From positions 1,302,001 to 1,366,000 of the forward strand of contig CAWADU010000003.1 of NCBI GenBank assembly GCA_963781025.1: a stretch of 64,000 bases of DNA, given 5' to 3'. A program made the position numbers and the translations under genes. The notes below the pieces were generated by a model. That model was not told where the DNA came from. It did not search any database and saw only the letters and a program-made list of their open reading frames with translations. This document shows, piece after piece, positions 63,846 through 64,000 of this stretch (position 1 is the stretch's first letter; each line of letters starts with the position of its first letter). This DNA comes from Tardibacter sp963781025 (lineage in GTDB: Bacteria > Pseudomonadota > Alphaproteobacteria > Sphingomonadales > Sphingomonadaceae).

Positions 63846-64000
63846 ATGAAATTGCTACGGGTAAGCCTTTCTAGCTTCGCGCTACTGTTGTCAGCACCAG
63901 CCTTCGCAGGTTTCATGGACGGTGCCGGTGCTGTGGCGAAGCTAATGGCGCAGTATAAAGGGCGGCCCGCCCAAGAGTTGGTCGATGCACTTGGGGATGC
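63846..64000 (+). CDS. Secreted hypothetical protein, 5' part only
   Basis: ATG 63846 follows GGGAGGG and opens a frame to the window end. The first 21 residues form a clear signal peptide (KLLRVSLSSFALLLSAPAFA), then FMDGAGAVAKLMAQYKGRPAQELVDALGD. The visible part is too short to name a family. Confidence 0.7.
   Translation, partial: MKLLRVSLSSFALLLSAPAFAGFMDGAGAVAKLMAQYKGRPAQELVDALGD

Overview
The window is about 64 kb of high-GC DNA that looks like a chromosome of a sphingomonad (Alphaproteobacteria, Sphingomonadales). Pointers are three proteins ending in PEPxxW-type CTERM sorting tails (17263-17730, 37721-38371, 38751-39236), the pckA/chvI/chvG/hprK/rapZ/EIIA/HPr block typical of Alphaproteobacteria, a CysN-CysC fusion, and an alphaproteobacterial-type LexA box (GAAC-N7-GAAC) in front of uvrA. 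No rRNA, CRISPR array or intact insertion sequence was seen. Two tRNA genes are present (Gly-CCC, Ser-GGA).

Layout. 1-3.7 kb: end of a phosphate-uptake operon (pstB), small secreted proteins, an RcnB-like protein and a low-affinity iron permease-family protein. 3.9-13.1 kb: a complete tripartite RND efflux operon (adaptor, two MdtB/MdtC-like pumps, outer-membrane lipoprotein). 13-15 kb: a haem-binding-motif protein and a frameshifted TPR protein. 15.2-17.2 kb: a TetR-led operon of two VOC proteins and a DUF1428 protein. 17.2-22.4 kb: a sorting-tail protein, a decayed topoisomerase IB remnant, and the sulfate-activation genes cysD-cysNC-cysQ, with a large palindrome between cysD and cysNC. 22.5-25.5 kb: uvrA. 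25.5-27.2 kb: a strongly AT-richer two-gene insert coding an ImmA/IrrE-type zinc peptidase and a class III nucleotide cyclase-like protein; this is the best candidate for an undescribed, possibly defensive, system. 27.2-30.5 kb: housekeeping genes (OsmC, SufE, two PaaI-type thioesterases, a J-domain protein). 30.5-37.6 kb: pckA, the ChvI/ChvG two-component system and the HprK/RapZ/EIIA/HPr regulatory PTS, then an SpoU methyltransferase. 37.7-40.7 kb: two sorting-tail proteins and rmuC. 40.8-50.5 kb: NAD-linked formate dehydrogenase (fdsGBA-D), fdhD, S-formylglutathione hydrolase, a VOC protein, glutathione-dependent formaldehyde dehydrogenase and folE, which together give glutathione-linked formaldehyde oxidation to CO2. 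50.6-53.1 kb: tRNA-Gly, a ThuA-like protein, a TIGR00266/AIM24 protein. 53.2-58 kb: a compact minus-strand cluster around a NodU/CmcH-type carbamoyltransferase with a ferritin-like protein, a DUF5989 protein and an SGNH hydrolase. 58-64 kb: cytidine deaminase, DUF5996 protein, a PAS-GGDEF protein with a degenerate active site, lepA, tRNA-Ser, and the start of a secreted protein.

A quality warning: four conserved genes (a TPR gene, pckA, fdsB, lepA) carry six reading-frame breaks in total, and every one is repaired by removing a single base. That uniform +1 pattern is more like uncorrected insertion errors of the assembly than true gene decay; the topoisomerase remnant shows a different, genuinely decayed pattern.
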